Of a stretch of 55,998 bases of DNA, positions 40,656-50,600 are shown one piece after another. Made by a program: the position numbers and the translations under genes. The stretch's first letter is position 1; each line of letters starts with the position of its first letter. The stretch comes from an uncultured bacterium (GTDB lineage Bacteria > Verrucomicrobiota > Kiritimatiellia > RFP12 > UBA1067): contig CACYNF010000004.1 of assembly GCA_902775595.1 (NCBI GenBank), forward strand, positions 1-55,998, given 5' to 3'. The notes under the pieces are model-generated. The model was not told where the DNA came from, did not search any database, and saw nothing but the letters and a program-made list of their open reading frames with translations.

Positions 40656-41222
40656 ATGAAAGAGCTTACATATCCGTTTGACGAGAGGCAGATCCGCGCG
40701 CTGAAGGCAGGCGACGCGGTCGAGATTTCGGGGCTTGTCCACACCGGTCGCGACAAGTTCCACAAGTTCTTCGCCGACGGCGGGAAGATAGCCGTCGATT
40801 TCCGCGACGGTGCACTCTACCACTGCGGACCGGTGTGCGTTAAGGCGGGTGACGGCTGGAGGGTCGTCTCGGCAGGACCGACGACGAGCGTGAGGGAGAA
40901 TCCCTACGAACCGAAGTTCATCGCCTCGTCCGGCGTTCGCATCATCATCGGGAAGGGCGGTATGGACGCGGCGACTCTCGCCGCGATGAAGAAGCACGGC
41001 TGCGTCTATGTCCAGGCCGTCGGCGGAGCGGGTGCGCTCTATGCGGCGTCTGTGAAGCGTGTCGCGGGCGTTGACCTCTTTGAGGAATTCGGCGCGGCCG
41101 AGGCGTGCTGGCATTTCGAGGTCGAGGGCTTCCGCGGCGTAGTCGCGATGGACGCGCACGGGAATTCGCTATTCGACAAGGTAGCGTCGGCCTCGGACGC
41201 GCTGCTTAGGGAAATTCTCTGA
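40656..41222 (+). CDS. Class I fumarate hydratase, beta subunit
   Basis: 188 residues. It completes the alpha subunit at 35520. ISGLVHTGRDKFHKFF, YHCGPVC, SAGPTTSVRENPYEP, IIIGKGGMDAATLAAMKKHG and VGGAGALYAASVKRVAGVDL are the beta-subunit blocks. The C-terminal part (FGAAEACWHFEVEGFRGVVA) closes the active site in the family. It is read from its own promoter after the glycosidase gene. Confidence 0.9.
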   Translation: MKELTYPFDERQIRALKAGDAVEISGLVHTGRDKFHKFFADGGKIAVDFRDGALYHCGPVCVKAGDGWRVVSAGPTTSVRENPYEPKFIASSGVRIIIGKGGMDAATLAAMKKHGCVYVQAVGGAGALYAASVKRVAGVDLFEEFGAAEACWHFEVEGFRGVVAMDAHGNSLFDKVASASDALLREIL

Positions 41223-41330
41223 CTCGGCGTTCTACGTCCTGGACGTGTCCCGCGAGGGTGCCCTGTGTCCCCGACTCAAGCATCAGCTTCGTTCGGCTGA
41301 ATATGGCCGGAGGGTTCGTCTGCGATTTAG

Positions 41331-41354
41331 CGGGGCCGGCATTCGCCGGCCCCG
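41331..41354. terminator. Strong stem-loop between convergent genes
   Basis: CGGGGCCGGC-ATTC-GCCGGCCCCG, a perfect 10-bp stem with a 4-nt loop between the fumarase beta gene and the convergent lipoprotein gene. There is no T tract, so its action as a bidirectional terminator is inferred. Confidence 0.55.
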
Positions 41355-41401
41355 CCGTATTCGGGACGGCAACAATAGCGCGTCCCGTCTTGGATTCGTC
41401 C

Positions 41402-41617
41402 TTACTTCGCGAGCGAATCGACGGCCTTGCCGGCTTCGTCTGCGGCCTTGTCGGCAGCTTTGTCCGCGTCCTTTGCGGCCTTGTCGGCGGCCTTCGAGAG
41501 GTCCTTGCCGGCCTGCTCCATCTTTTCGGAGAGCGTGGGCTCCTTCTTCTCGCATCCGGTGAAGAGGACGGAGGAAGCGAGAGCGGCCGCGACTGCGGCG
41601 ACATACATGCACTTCAT
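41402..41617 (-). CDS. Small helical lipoprotein
   Basis: 71 residues. Signal peptide with lipobox LFTGC (Cys 21). The mature part EKKEPTLSEKMEQAGKDL is followed by repeats of KAADKAAKDADKAADKAADE, an amphipathic helix with regular Ala and Lys/Asp, like Lpp or LEA-type envelope proteins. The leader AAAGGAAAACAAAAATGAAG is the same as that of the PEP-CTERM genes. A TATAAT promoter lies 64 nt upstream. Confidence 0.85.
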   Translation of the reverse strand: MKCMYVAAVAAALASSVLFTGCEKKEPTLSEKMEQAGKDLSKAADKAAKDADKAADKAADEAGKAVDSLAK

Positions 41618-41680
41618 TTTTGTTTTCCTTTCGATTGCGAGCCGTGGCGGACACTGTGTCCGTTCCGTGCAGGCGCGAGT

Positions 41681-41689
41681 ATTATACCA
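41681..41689 (-). promoter_or_regulatory. Promoter of the small lipoprotein gene
   Basis: TGGTATAAT on the minus strand with a leader of about 55 nt that carries a clear ribosome-binding site, in contrast to the leaderless genes with the same hexamer. Confidence 0.6.
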
Positions 41690-41745
41690 TATTCCGGCCC
41701 CGGCTTTCCCGCCGCAAGGCAGTCATGCAGCATAGCGGCAGGATT

Positions 41746-41754
41746 TGGTATAAT
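41746..41754 (+). promoter_or_regulatory. Leaderless promoter of proS
   Basis: TGGTATAAT with 9 nt to the ATG at 41764. Confidence 0.65.
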
Positions 41755-41763
41755 ATCCCAATC

Positions 41764-43497
41764 ATGAAATGGACCAAGTCTCTCATCCAGACGCTCCGGG
41801 AAAATCCCGGTGACGCAGAAATCGACTCTCACAAGCTCCTTATCCGCGCGGGGCTCGCGCGCAAGGTCGCAGGCGGGCTCTATGCCTACCTGCCGCTCGG
41901 GATGCGCTCGCTGAGGAAAATCCAGCAGATAGTCCGAGAGGAGATGGACCGTGCCGGCGCGCTCGAGATCGTCTCGCCTATCCTCCAGCCGGCGGAGCTC
42001 TGGCGCACCACGGGACGCTGGGACACGATGGGTCCGAACATGTTCAAGCTCCGCGACCGCGGCGAGCACGAGTTCGCGCTCGGTCCGACGGCCGAGGAGG
42101 TCTTCACCGACCTCGCGAAGTCGCTCATCAGCTCCTACCGCCAGCTGCCCGTCACGATCTACCAGATCCAGTGGAAGTTCCGCGATGAGACGCGCCCGAG
42201 GTTCGGGCTCATGCGCTCCAAGGAATTTCTGATGAAGGACGCGTACTCCTTCGACGTCGACGCGGATGGCGCCGACAAGAGCTACTGGAACATGTACCAC
42301 GCCTACGAGCGCATCTACGAGCGCTGCGGGCTCAAGGCCGTCCCCGTGCAGGCCGACGGCGGCGACATGGGCGACTCCATGACGCACGAGTTCCACGTAC
42401 TCGCCGACGCGGGAGAGGACGGCATTGCCTTCTGCGAGGGCTGCGGCTACGCGGCGAACCTCGAGAAGGCGGAGCGCAGGGTCGCGCCGCGCGCAGACGC
42501 CGACTGCCCCGCGTACGAAGAGGTCCACACTCCCGGCGCGAAGACGATCGACCAGGTCGCCGCGTTCATGGGCCTTCCGGGGTCCGCGTTCGTCAAGTCG
42601 CTTATATACTCCGCCGACGGAAAGCCAGTCATGGTGTGCGTAGAGGGTGATCGCGACGTCAACGACGTGAAGCTCAAGCGCTTCCTCGGCGCCAAGAAGG
42701 TCGAGCTCGCGGACTTCGAGACGGTGCTCAGGGCCTCCGGCGCGAACGCGGGGTCCGTCGGCCCCGTAAAGCCGGCGGACGCCTCCCTCCGCATCGTCTG
42801 CGACATCGCGCTCAAGGGCGCGAAGGGACGCATCGTCGGCGCGAACAAGGACGACTACCACCTCAAGAACGTCGACCTTGCGCGCGACTGCAATATCGCG
42901 GACGCGGACTTTGCGGACCTCGTCATCGCGAAGGAAGGCGACATCTGCGCGAAGTGCGGCAAGCCGATGGCGATCAAGCGCGGCATCGAGGTCGGGCAGG
43001 TCTTCAAGCTTGGCACGAAGTACTCCGCCGCGTTCAACGCCGTCTACAAGAACGACAAGCTCGAGGACCACGTCATGATCATGGGCTGCTACGGCGTCGG
43101 CGTTTCCCGCACCCTGCAGGCCGTCATCGAGCAGAGCCATGACAAGGACGGGATCGTCTGGCCCGCGTCCGTCGCGCCGTACCAGGTCGTCGTCGAAAAC
43201 CTCGATCCCGACAAGGAGGAGGTCACGAAGATCGCCGACGACCTCGAGTCTGCGCTCGAGGCGGCTGGAATCGACGTAATCGTCGACGACCGCGCGGAGC
43301 GTCCCGGCGTCAAATTCAAGGACGCCGACCTGATCGGCTTCCCCGTCCGCGTCGTAGTCGGCGCCAAGGGGCTTGCCAACGGCGGCGTAGAGATCAAGCG
43401 CCGCTGCGACGACAAGTCGAAGATGCAGATCGTCGCGCCAGACGCGGCCCTCGAGGCGATCAAGGCGCTGCTTGGAGATCCCGCCGTCAGGACTTGA
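41764..43497 (+). CDS. proS: Prolyl-tRNA synthetase, bacterial type
   Basis: 577 residues, the usual bacterial length. Class II motif 1 is LPLGMRSLRKIQQIVREEMD, motif 2 KFRDETRPRFGLMRSKEFLM with the ATP-binding Arg, and motif 3 GCYGVGVSRTLQA. A YbaK-like editing insertion lies at about 235-390 (KTIDQVAAFMGLPGSAFVKS and GDRDVNDVKLKRFLG). A C-terminal anticodon-binding domain follows. The start fits the leaderless promoter. The 3' end overlaps the convergent regulator gene by 11 nt. Confidence 0.96.
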   Translation: MKWTKSLIQTLRENPGDAEIDSHKLLIRAGLARKVAGGLYAYLPLGMRSLRKIQQIVREEMDRAGALEIVSPILQPAELWRTTGRWDTMGPNMFKLRDRGEHEFALGPTAEEVFTDLAKSLISSYRQLPVTIYQIQWKFRDETRPRFGLMRSKEFLMKDAYSFDVDADGADKSYWNMYHAYERIYERCGLKAVPVQADGGDMGDSMTHEFHVLADAGEDGIAFCEGCGYAANLEKAERRVAPRADADCPAYEEVHTPGAKTIDQVAAFMGLPGSAFVKSLIYSADGKPVMVCVEGDRDVNDVKLKRFLGAKKVELADFETVLRASGANAGSVGPVKPADASLRIVCDIALKGAKGRIVGANKDDYHLKNVDLARDCNIADADFADLVIAKEGDICAKCGKPMAIKRGIEVGQVFKLGTKYSAAFNAVYKNDKLEDHVMIMGCYGVGVSRTLQAVIEQSHDKDGIVWPASVAPYQVVVENLDPDKEEVTKIADDLESALEAAGIDVIVDDRAERPGVKFKDADLIGFPVRVVVGAKGLANGGVEIKRRCDDKSKMQIVAPDAALEAIKALLGDPAVRT

Positions 43498-44113
43498 GGA
43501 TCTGCTTGCGGAGCGCAAGGGCGACGGCTTCGGAGCGGTTCGACACTCCGAGGCGCGCGAAGATCGTCGACAGCTGCTTCTTGATCGTGATCTCCGACAG
43601 TCCGTATTGCTTGGCGATGTCGGAGTTTGACTGGCCTTGTGCGACTGAGGACAGTATCTCGAGATGACGGTCGGAGAGCTTCGGGGTTATGTTGTCCTCC
43701 GCCGCCTGCCTCATCAGCCGCTCGGGGATCAGGCGCTTGCCTGCGACGATGTTGCGGATTGCGCCGATAAGTTCGTCTGCGGCCGTGTCCTTCATCAACG
43801 CGCCGTCTGCGCCGTTCATGATGGCGTCGGACATTTCCTTTGAAGTGGCGAAGGATGTAAGGACCATTATCTTGATCTCGGGATAGGCGTCGTGGATGAG
43901 CTTGGTCGCCTCGGCGCCGCTCAGCTCCGGCATCATCAGGTCCATGATGACGATGTCGGGTTTAAGCGCATGTGCGAGCTCCACTGCCTGGCGTCCGTTT
44001 TTGGCCTCTCCCACGATCTTCATGTCCTCTTCGCAGTCGATCAGTGTCGAGAGGCCCATGCGCATGAGCATGTGGTCGTCGGCAAGCATGATTCTGATTT
44101 GCGCTTTTTTCAT
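43487..44113 (-). CDS. LuxR/NarL-type response regulator
   Basis: 208 residues. The receiver domain has acidic residues LADDH near the start, the phospho-accepting Asp in PDIVIMDLMMPELSG (about 54), a Thr/Ser (LTSFA) and a Lys (LMKDTA). The C-terminal helix-turn-helix is LSDRHLEILSSVAQGQSNSD, then SEITIKKQLSTIFARLGVSN. It pairs with the sensor kinase by a 4-nt overlap. By position, the GTATAC arrays before 46400 and 47623 are its probable sites. Confidence 0.94.
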   Translation of the reverse strand: MKKAQIRIMLADDHMLMRMGLSTLIDCEEDMKIVGEAKNGRQAVELAHALKPDIVIMDLMMPELSGAEATKLIHDAYPEIKIMVLTSFATSKEMSDAIMNGADGALMKDTAADELIGAIRNIVAGKRLIPERLMRQAAEDNITPKLSDRHLEILSSVAQGQSNSDIAKQYGLSEITIKKQLSTIFARLGVSNRSEAVALALRKQILKS

Positions 44114-46227
44114 GGCGTTTTCACTTCCTTGGTCTTTGTTGCGGGCAGAGGTATGGCGACTACGGCCTTTGTTCCGTTGCCGGGCCTTGAGTCGATGGAA
44201 AGGGTGCCGTTGAGCTTTTCGAGCCGGTTTCGTATCCCCTCTATGCCGAAGTGCCCCTGGATGGGGCCTACGCAGTTCTCGGGGTCGAAGCCGCTCCCGT
44301 TGTCGCGGACGGAGAAGAGGATGCGCCCAGGTTCGATGCTTCCAGCGACCTGGACTTCCGTTGCGGCGCCGTGGCGTACGGCGTTGCCCGTAAGTTCCCG
44401 GACGATGGCGAGAATGGCGTGTGCCGTCGTGTCCTTGAGGCGGCTGCGAGGAACGTTGAAGCGCACTTTTATTGCGGCGTTGCCGTCGATCTGGTCGAGC
44501 GTCCTGCGGATGGCCGTGGAGAAGTCGGCTTCGTCCAGCGTGTCGCTTCTAAGGTCGAAGAGGCACTGCCTGAGCTCCGTGCGGCAGGAGTTGAGCATCT
44601 TGTCGGCCGTTTCGATGCAGCGTCGCGCGACTGCGGGGTTGCTGTTCAGCGTTTTGGCGCTCGCGGCCACCTGGCAGGCGACGCCGGCGAGCTCCTGGGA
44701 GAGCGAGTCGTGGAGTTCGACGGCGAGCCTTGTGCGCTCGTCTGTCTTGAATTCCGCGATTGCATGGGCGACCTGCTCGCGGTAGAGTTCGCGGCCGCGC
44801 TGGCTTACGAGCTTCTGCAGTATCCGGTTCCAGATGTATACGCCGATCAGCGCGGCGACAAGGATGGAAATCACGACAAGCAGCCTGAGCGGGGTCCACC
44901 ACGGAGGGCGGGCGATTATCCTAAGGTCTTCGGGCGAGCGGATTACGACGACCAGATTCCTTATCCGCGGGAAGATGTCGTCAGGGGTCCACTTGTCGAT
45001 TTCAAGGAGGCAGCGCCCCGTGACCTCGAGTTTTGTGCCAAGCGCTATGTCTGCGGCGGCGGCGCTGTGCTGGCCAAGGTCGACTTGAAGCTTGAACGGG
45101 CCGCAGGCGAGCAGCAGCCGTCCGGCGCCGTTTGGCGAGGGTGCGCTTTGTACGATGCCCTGGATCCGCATCAAACGCCCGTGGCTTGCCGGGTCGATCG
45201 CGTTTGGCCCGCCATTGCCGCCGAAGACGGACTTGATGTCCGTGATTGCCGATTCCCGCTGCGGCACCGTGGTGCGAGGTTCTGCGCGTACTATCGCGCG
45301 GGAAAGATTGACTCGGAAGAGGTCGGTCTCCGGATATCCGGCGGCAGTCACCGTGTCTCCCGGCTGCGGGGTGGACTGACCATGGGCGAGAGTTGCGTTG
45401 ACGATGCGGCCGTCCGATGTCCGCACCATGAGATGGTTCCCGCCCCAGACGGCGAGGACTTCGCCGGAGACTGTCCGCTTGCCGCGCTTTGCGATTTCCC
45501 GCGGAGTCCTGTAGAGGGCCTTTTCGAGCGGTGGAGCGGCGAAGGGGTCATCAAGGGCGGGAACGACGACAGTGACATGCGAACGGTCGTCGACGTAGAT
45601 GAAGGGGCCTGAGAACTTTCGGCTGCCGCTGACGGTGCGCAGGAAGCGCCCGGCGATCCGTACTCTTGCATCGCGCAGTGACTCGAGGCCTGGATCGGTG
45701 CCGGGATCCACATGCAGCGCCACCGGCAGGACGTCTTCCTCGTCCTTTAGGATGAGAAACTGGTTATGGGAGTCTATTTCGTCGGGGAAGGTGTCAATCA
45801 CAGTGCCTTCGGTAATGACTGTGTGCAGATGGTGCTTCTCGTCGCTGATGTCCCGAAGTGGTATTTCCACGCTCGGCGACACGGATTCCATTCCGACATG
45901 CGATATGTCCTGCGCGGCGATGTATATCTCCTGGTGTGCGGACATATGGGCCCGGCCGGTCACGGCGATTTTCTCGCCGGGAACGGGGCGGTATGAAGAG
46001 GCGTTGGAAATCTCAATCCAGCCGTTCGTGTCGCTTAGGATGATATAGTTGTCGAGAGATGCGTTGAGCGCCTGAACGGTGCCTGTGATGCAGAACGGCG
46101 CATAGCGGTGGCTCGGATCGTCGGCGAAGTCGTTTAGCTCGGCGATGCTGTGCAACATCGAGCAGTCCGGAGTCGCCGTGGCGGCGATTCCAAGCAGGAA
46201 TGCACAGGAAATGGAGGAGGCGAGCAT
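44110..46227 (-). CDS. Sensor histidine kinase (HisKA_3) with repeated OB-like periplasmic domains
   Basis: 705 residues from ATG at complement 46225-46227, chosen because a signal peptide (MLASSISCAFLLGIAATA) begins there behind a leaderless promoter. The periplasmic part (about 25-440) holds four OB-like strands sets: ITGTVQALNASLDNYIILSD, ITEGTVIDTFPDE, VSGEVLAVWGGNHLMVRTSD and IQGIVQSAPSPNGAGRLLLA. One membrane helix follows (about 440-465), then HisKA_3 with the phospho-His in LAVELHDSLSQELAGV (about 505) and an ATPase domain (RELTGNAVRHG, VRDNGSGFDP, GIEGIRNRLEKLNG). OB-like sensors of this kind may bind a sugar or oligomer, but the ligand is unknown. Confidence 0.92.
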   Translation of the reverse strand: MLASSISCAFLLGIAATATPDCSMLHSIAELNDFADDPSHRYAPFCITGTVQALNASLDNYIILSDTNGWIEISNASSYRPVPGEKIAVTGRAHMSAHQEIYIAAQDISHVGMESVSPSVEIPLRDISDEKHHLHTVITEGTVIDTFPDEIDSHNQFLILKDEEDVLPVALHVDPGTDPGLESLRDARVRIAGRFLRTVSGSRKFSGPFIYVDDRSHVTVVVPALDDPFAAPPLEKALYRTPREIAKRGKRTVSGEVLAVWGGNHLMVRTSDGRIVNATLAHGQSTPQPGDTVTAAGYPETDLFRVNLSRAIVRAEPRTTVPQRESAITDIKSVFGGNGGPNAIDPASHGRLMRIQGIVQSAPSPNGAGRLLLACGPFKLQVDLGQHSAAAADIALGTKLEVTGRCLLEIDKWTPDDIFPRIRNLVVVIRSPEDLRIIARPPWWTPLRLLVVISILVAALIGVYIWNRILQKLVSQRGRELYREQVAHAIAEFKTDERTRLAVELHDSLSQELAGVACQVAASAKTLNSNPAVARRCIETADKMLNSCRTELRQCLFDLRSDTLDEADFSTAIRRTLDQIDGNAAIKVRFNVPRSRLKDTTAHAILAIVRELTGNAVRHGAATEVQVAGSIEPGRILFSVRDNGSGFDPENCVGPIQGHFGIEGIRNRLEKLNGTLSIDSRPGNGTKAVVAIPLPATKTKEVKTP

Positions 46228-46235
46228 TTGGCGAA

Positions 46236-46244
46236 AGTATACCA
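46236..46244 (-). promoter_or_regulatory. Leaderless promoter of the sensor kinase operon
   Basis: TGGTATACT on the minus strand with 8 nt to the ATG. It contains a single GTATAC word (46237-46242), so the same regulator could bind here and repress its own operon. Confidence 0.6.
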
Positions 46245-46286
46245 CAGTTAACGCATCTTTCGCAATGCGATATTTGCGTTTCTTCT

Positions 46287-46353
46287 GTATACATTCGTAT
46301 ACATGGCAGTATACCGCTGTATAATTGCTTGGCGAGACGTCATTTCCTATAAT
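46287..46353 (+). promoter_or_regulatory. Triple GTATAC operator and promoter of 46400
   Basis: GTATAC at 46287, 46297 and 46309 (steps of 10 and 12), then 10 nt to a -35-like TTGCTT (46325) and 17 nt to TATAAT (46348-46353). The operator ends just upstream of the -35 box, as expected for an activator. Confidence 0.75.
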
Positions 46354-46399
46354 AATACTGCTATATTGCACAAGCAATACGCTGAAAGGGAGAACATCA

Positions 46400-47524
46400 A
46401 TGACAAAGTTCTTTTTATCCTCGTTGCTGTCTGCAGCCGCGGTCGTGTCCGCATTTGGCGGTTTCACGAAGTCGATCACTTTCACGACTTCGGGCTATCA
46501 AGGTTCTGGGCCGTTGGTCAGCTTTCCTGTTCTTGTGAAGCTCCCCGGGTCTATTCATGGTTTCGACTACGCGGATTTCGGCGGCACGACGAATCTTGTC
46601 TTCAGGGATTCCGCGGGCAATGCGATTCCGTACGAAGTCGACACCTGGAACACCACGGGGACCTCGCTCGTATGGGTCCGAGTTCCCTCGGTCACGAAAA
46701 CGACGGTGTTCCATATGCACTACTGCGGATCGGGTGATACGGTCAACAACCCTACCGCAACCTGGACGGGTGCGAACTACGTCGGCGTCTGGCATATGGA
46801 CGAAACCAGTGGCACGGTTGCCGACGCGACGGGCCATGGGCTTACAGCAACGCCGATGGGTGATGCGAGCGTGAGCGCCCGCTACTCGGGAACGGACGCG
46901 CCTATTGGCCATGCCCGGCAGACCGGAACAGCTTCTGCCAAGGGATATCTCACGATTGCAGACAATAACCTACTCGATGTAGGTGATACGTTCACAATGT
47001 CCGGCTGGGTGTATTTCACCGACATTCAGAGCGGCAAGGCAGAGAGAATCTTTTCACGCAAGGGCGCGTACGGCGATCAAAATGGCTGGGAAATCGAGAT
47101 GAATGCCGGCAGCGACAATGCTTTCTCGGCGCGCGGCTCTCACAAGGACAACGGAAAATCGGGAGGTGGCGCTGCCGGGTGCACGGGTAATTTCAGTCCG
47201 TCGCTGAAGAACAAGTGGACGCATGTGGCGCTTGTCTACAACGGGACGCAGCTTACGGTGTGCAGCAATGGTTATGAAATTGCTACGGGAACAATTTCTG
47301 CGGTCCAAGACAACGACAATAATCTCTCAATAGGATGCAATGCGACAGGAACTGAAGCTGGATACTTTCATGGTTATTTTGACGAATGCCGGCTTCTGGA
47401 CGCGGTTGCGTCGGAGGACTGGATTGCCGCGGAGTACGCGACTGTCGCGAGCGCTACGTTTGTGACGGCGGGCGACGTTGAGGAAATCGGCGGCAAGTCC
47501 GGTGCTGTGATTTTCGTGCGGTGA
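46400..47524 (+). CDS. Secreted DUF2341/LamG-like lectin-type protein
   Basis: 374 residues from ATG 46400, with CTGAAAGGGAG upstream. Signal peptide MTKFFLSSLLSAAAVVSAFG. Residues about 22-115 are DUF2341-like (FPVLVKLPGSIHGFDYADFG, LVFRDSAGNAIPYEVDTWN, VWVRVP). The following LamG/concanavalin-like domain (about 125-350) has VGVWHMDETSGTVADATGHG, FTMSGWVYFTD and KWTHVALVYNGTQL. Such proteins bind glycans at the cell surface. No sorting signal is seen at the end (GKSGAVIFVR). It shares its operator type with 47623. Confidence 0.9.
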   Translation: MTKFFLSSLLSAAAVVSAFGGFTKSITFTTSGYQGSGPLVSFPVLVKLPGSIHGFDYADFGGTTNLVFRDSAGNAIPYEVDTWNTTGTSLVWVRVPSVTKTTVFHMHYCGSGDTVNNPTATWTGANYVGVWHMDETSGTVADATGHGLTATPMGDASVSARYSGTDAPIGHARQTGTASAKGYLTIADNNLLDVGDTFTMSGWVYFTDIQSGKAERIFSRKGAYGDQNGWEIEMNAGSDNAFSARGSHKDNGKSGGGAAGCTGNFSPSLKNKWTHVALVYNGTQLTVCSNGYEIATGTISAVQDNDNNLSIGCNATGTEAGYFHGYFDECRLLDAVASEDWIAAEYATVASATFVTAGDVEEIGGKSGAVIFVR

Positions 47525-47591
47525 GTATACCTTCGTATACGTGGGAGTATACCTCGGAATAATTGTTCGACATCTGCGCATCTGCTATACT
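47525..47591 (+). promoter_or_regulatory. Triple GTATAC operator and promoter of 47623
   Basis: GTATAC at 47525, 47535 and 47547, then 10 nt to TTGTTC (47563) and 17 nt to TATACT (47586-47591). Every spacing equals that at 46287-46353, although the bases between differ. Confidence 0.75.
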
Positions 47592-47622
47592 TTCGGCGTC
47601 ACCACAAAAAAGGGAGATGCAA

Positions 47623-50600
47623 ATGAAAAAACTCGTTTCTGCCGTACTGCTGACTTCGGGGTTTCTGGCCTTCGGAGACGATGTCGCGACGCTTGAGGCC
47701 GGGCTCAAGTCGGACATCATGACGATAGTCAACCAGGTGAACCCGATCGATTCTGCGACCGGCAAGCGCAAGTACATCTCGTTTGCATTCATCACTGACT
47801 TCCACAAGTGCAGGCGCGTGGAAGGGGATGATGCCGCGGCGAATCCGGTAAAGACGTATTGGTATGGGTCGGCCGGCGTGCTTACCGAGTCGGAGCAGTC
47901 GATTCGCCTGCTGGGTTCGCTCGCAACGGACGCCGGGCTTGACGCCGTCATTGCCGGCGGAGACTTCGCGACCGCGCCGATCATCGGCGACGGAACAAAG
48001 GTGGGACTGACGGAAGAAGAATATACAAACGAAATCTGGAACGTGAAGGCGATGTTCAACCAGCATGTTCCCTCGACGATCCCGCTCTTTGCGATAGACG
48101 GCAACCACGAGCGCAGCTATTCGCTCAACGGCGCCGACATGCACATGTCGGACGATGCGTGGGCGTACGTGCTCACCAACTTCAATACGTCCGCGTCCGT
48201 CGCGCAGGCGCACAACGTCGACGTAACCTACCATCGCGATCTCGCCGCCGCGAAGCTCGGCGACAACGCGACCGGCGCCTACACGGGCAACTCCTACCAC
48301 ATCGACCTTCGCCGCCTTGTCGCATCGGGCGGAAACAACGTGCGCATCGCGTGCGTGAGCATGTACGACGGCGCCGCCGGAGCGAATCCCGCGTACCGCG
48401 CCTACGACGCCGCGCAGTTCTACGACGCGTCCGGAAACCTGTACGACGCGGCGCTCACCCCGGAAAACACGGTCATCGGCATGGTCGCGCACGGGACGGA
48501 AGAGAAGCTCGGCGGGACGATGGCCCGCGCCGCCGCGGGAACGCTCATGAACGGCTTTATGAACGGCTACACGAACCCGAAGGCTCACGCCGGCCCCTGG
48601 AATCTCGGCGTGCAGGGCAGGGCGTTCTTCGGACTCGTCGCCGGACATCTTCACTTCACGAACACGAAGGAGATCACGGATCCGTACGACAACCTCGTGA
48701 ACGGGGACAACACGACCTACGCCTCCGCAGTCTCCGTCGCGAGCGCCTATGGCGTCAATTACCCGGCCAAGCCGAACCAGCACGAGCTCGGGACGGAGGC
48801 CGCCTATCACTTCAGCATCTTTGTCGTCGACACGGACAGCAACAAGCTCCGTGAAATCCGCCTCGGTGGATGGTCGACGAATCCGGTGACAAAGGAGGCT
48901 CCCGTCGTGCAGCTCCACGACTTCAACCTCCGCACGCATCTCGCCCCGTCGGTCCAGACGCCGCCTGTCCTCGGCACGGTCAATGTTACGCCGGCGGTAA
49001 CTAACGCGACGATCTCCGGCGCGATCTCTTCGCTTGGCTCCGGCGCGACCGCGTGCGACGTCTATCTCGCGCTCGGTGCGAGCGCGAACACGCTCGGCGC
49101 GGCGACGAAGATCGCCGAGGGCGCGACGGCGTCGTTCAGCTATGTTGTCTCCAATTTGACCGCAGCGACGACATACTACTACTCGCTTTCGATCTCCAAC
49201 AACGCCGAGACCGTGATGGGGGCGGTGAAAAGCGGAAATTTTACGACCGGGGCCGAGCCTGTTGACCCGGGTCCCGGTCCCGGCCCTGGACCTACTCCCG
49301 AACCTGGCGAGGCGATTCAGCCTGGCGAGACGGCTGCCGAGACGCGCCAGACGATACAGGACGCGATCGACGCCGCAGTTCCGACGCAGGGAACCGTCAC
49401 GCTTGGCAATGGCCTTTTCGACATCGACGCGCAGCTGATGGTCACTGGCGGCGTCACGCTCGTCGGCCAGGGATGGGAGAGCACGACGATTCGTTTTGCG
49501 GGCACGAAGGCGGGATCCGAGAATCGCGTCGCGAACATTGACGGTGGCAGTATTCTTGCTCACGTCACCCTGACCGGCGGCAAGGTCGACAACAATGAAA
49601 AGTCCGGCGGCGGTGCGTATCTTACCGACGGCACGATCTCCTGGTGCTGCATCACGAACAACTACGCGAAGCGCAGTTATGGCGGCGGCGGCGTCTTCAT
49701 CAGCGGTACGGGCACAGCGAAGATCGACCACACAATCATTGCGGATAACTCGGCGGCCACGGCCTTTCTCAACGGCATTGGTGGCGGCATCGGCATCCGC
49801 GGAAGGTCGGGTCTCCGCGTCGAAATCGATGCCTGCCTCGTCTACGGAAACACGGCAGGCGCGTCTGATCGCACGAGCCACGGCGGCGGCATCGCCGTCA
49901 CGGGCGTGGCGGCGCAGGACAGCTTCACGACGGTCATACGCAACACGACGATTGCAAACAACAGCGTTGTCGGCGCGGGGCTTGGCGGAGGGCTCTATAT
50001 CGACCAGGCCGACACGACGCTGATCAACTGCATCGTCTCCGGCAACACGGCGGAAGCTGCCGCGACGGCCGGCGATGCGGATGTCGCGTACAAGGACGCA
50101 ACAGTCGCCTCCGCGGTCGGGACCAAGACTGTGACTTGCCTCTTCGGCGGAACGCTGCTCTTCGTGGACACCGCGAACAGCGACTACCATCTCGCCGCGA
50201 CTTCGCCTGCGATCGAGGCGGGCACGGACTACGCCGGTCTTGAAAAAGACCTCGACGGCAAGTACTTCTCCTACCTGAAGCCGGCGATTGGATGCTACGA
50301 GTACGGCGAATACGGTCCGCGTCCCGAAGACGAGTGGGACATTCCGGGCACTGACGGCGGCATTAAGGGTCTCGACGATGGTCATGGCGGGAAGATCATA
50401 ACGTTCACGGCGATTGCGCGTGACGGCGAGACGGTTGCGGTCGGGTTCCAGGCTGCGGAAATCGGCGCGAACGTCGGCGCGTCCTTCGGTCTCGTCTGCA
50501 AGGACAATCTCGAAGACACGGAGACGTTCACGCTCAACGCGACCCTCACGGACATCGAGGGTGTGCTCGGTGAGCTCCAAGCCACCACATCTAAGTCGCA

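Noticed and set aside
46287..46314. GTATAC repeats as a short tandem repeat or CRISPR-like unit
   Set aside because: The copies are six-nt palindromes at promoter-related spacing, repeated at a second promoter with the same geometry, so an operator is the better reading.
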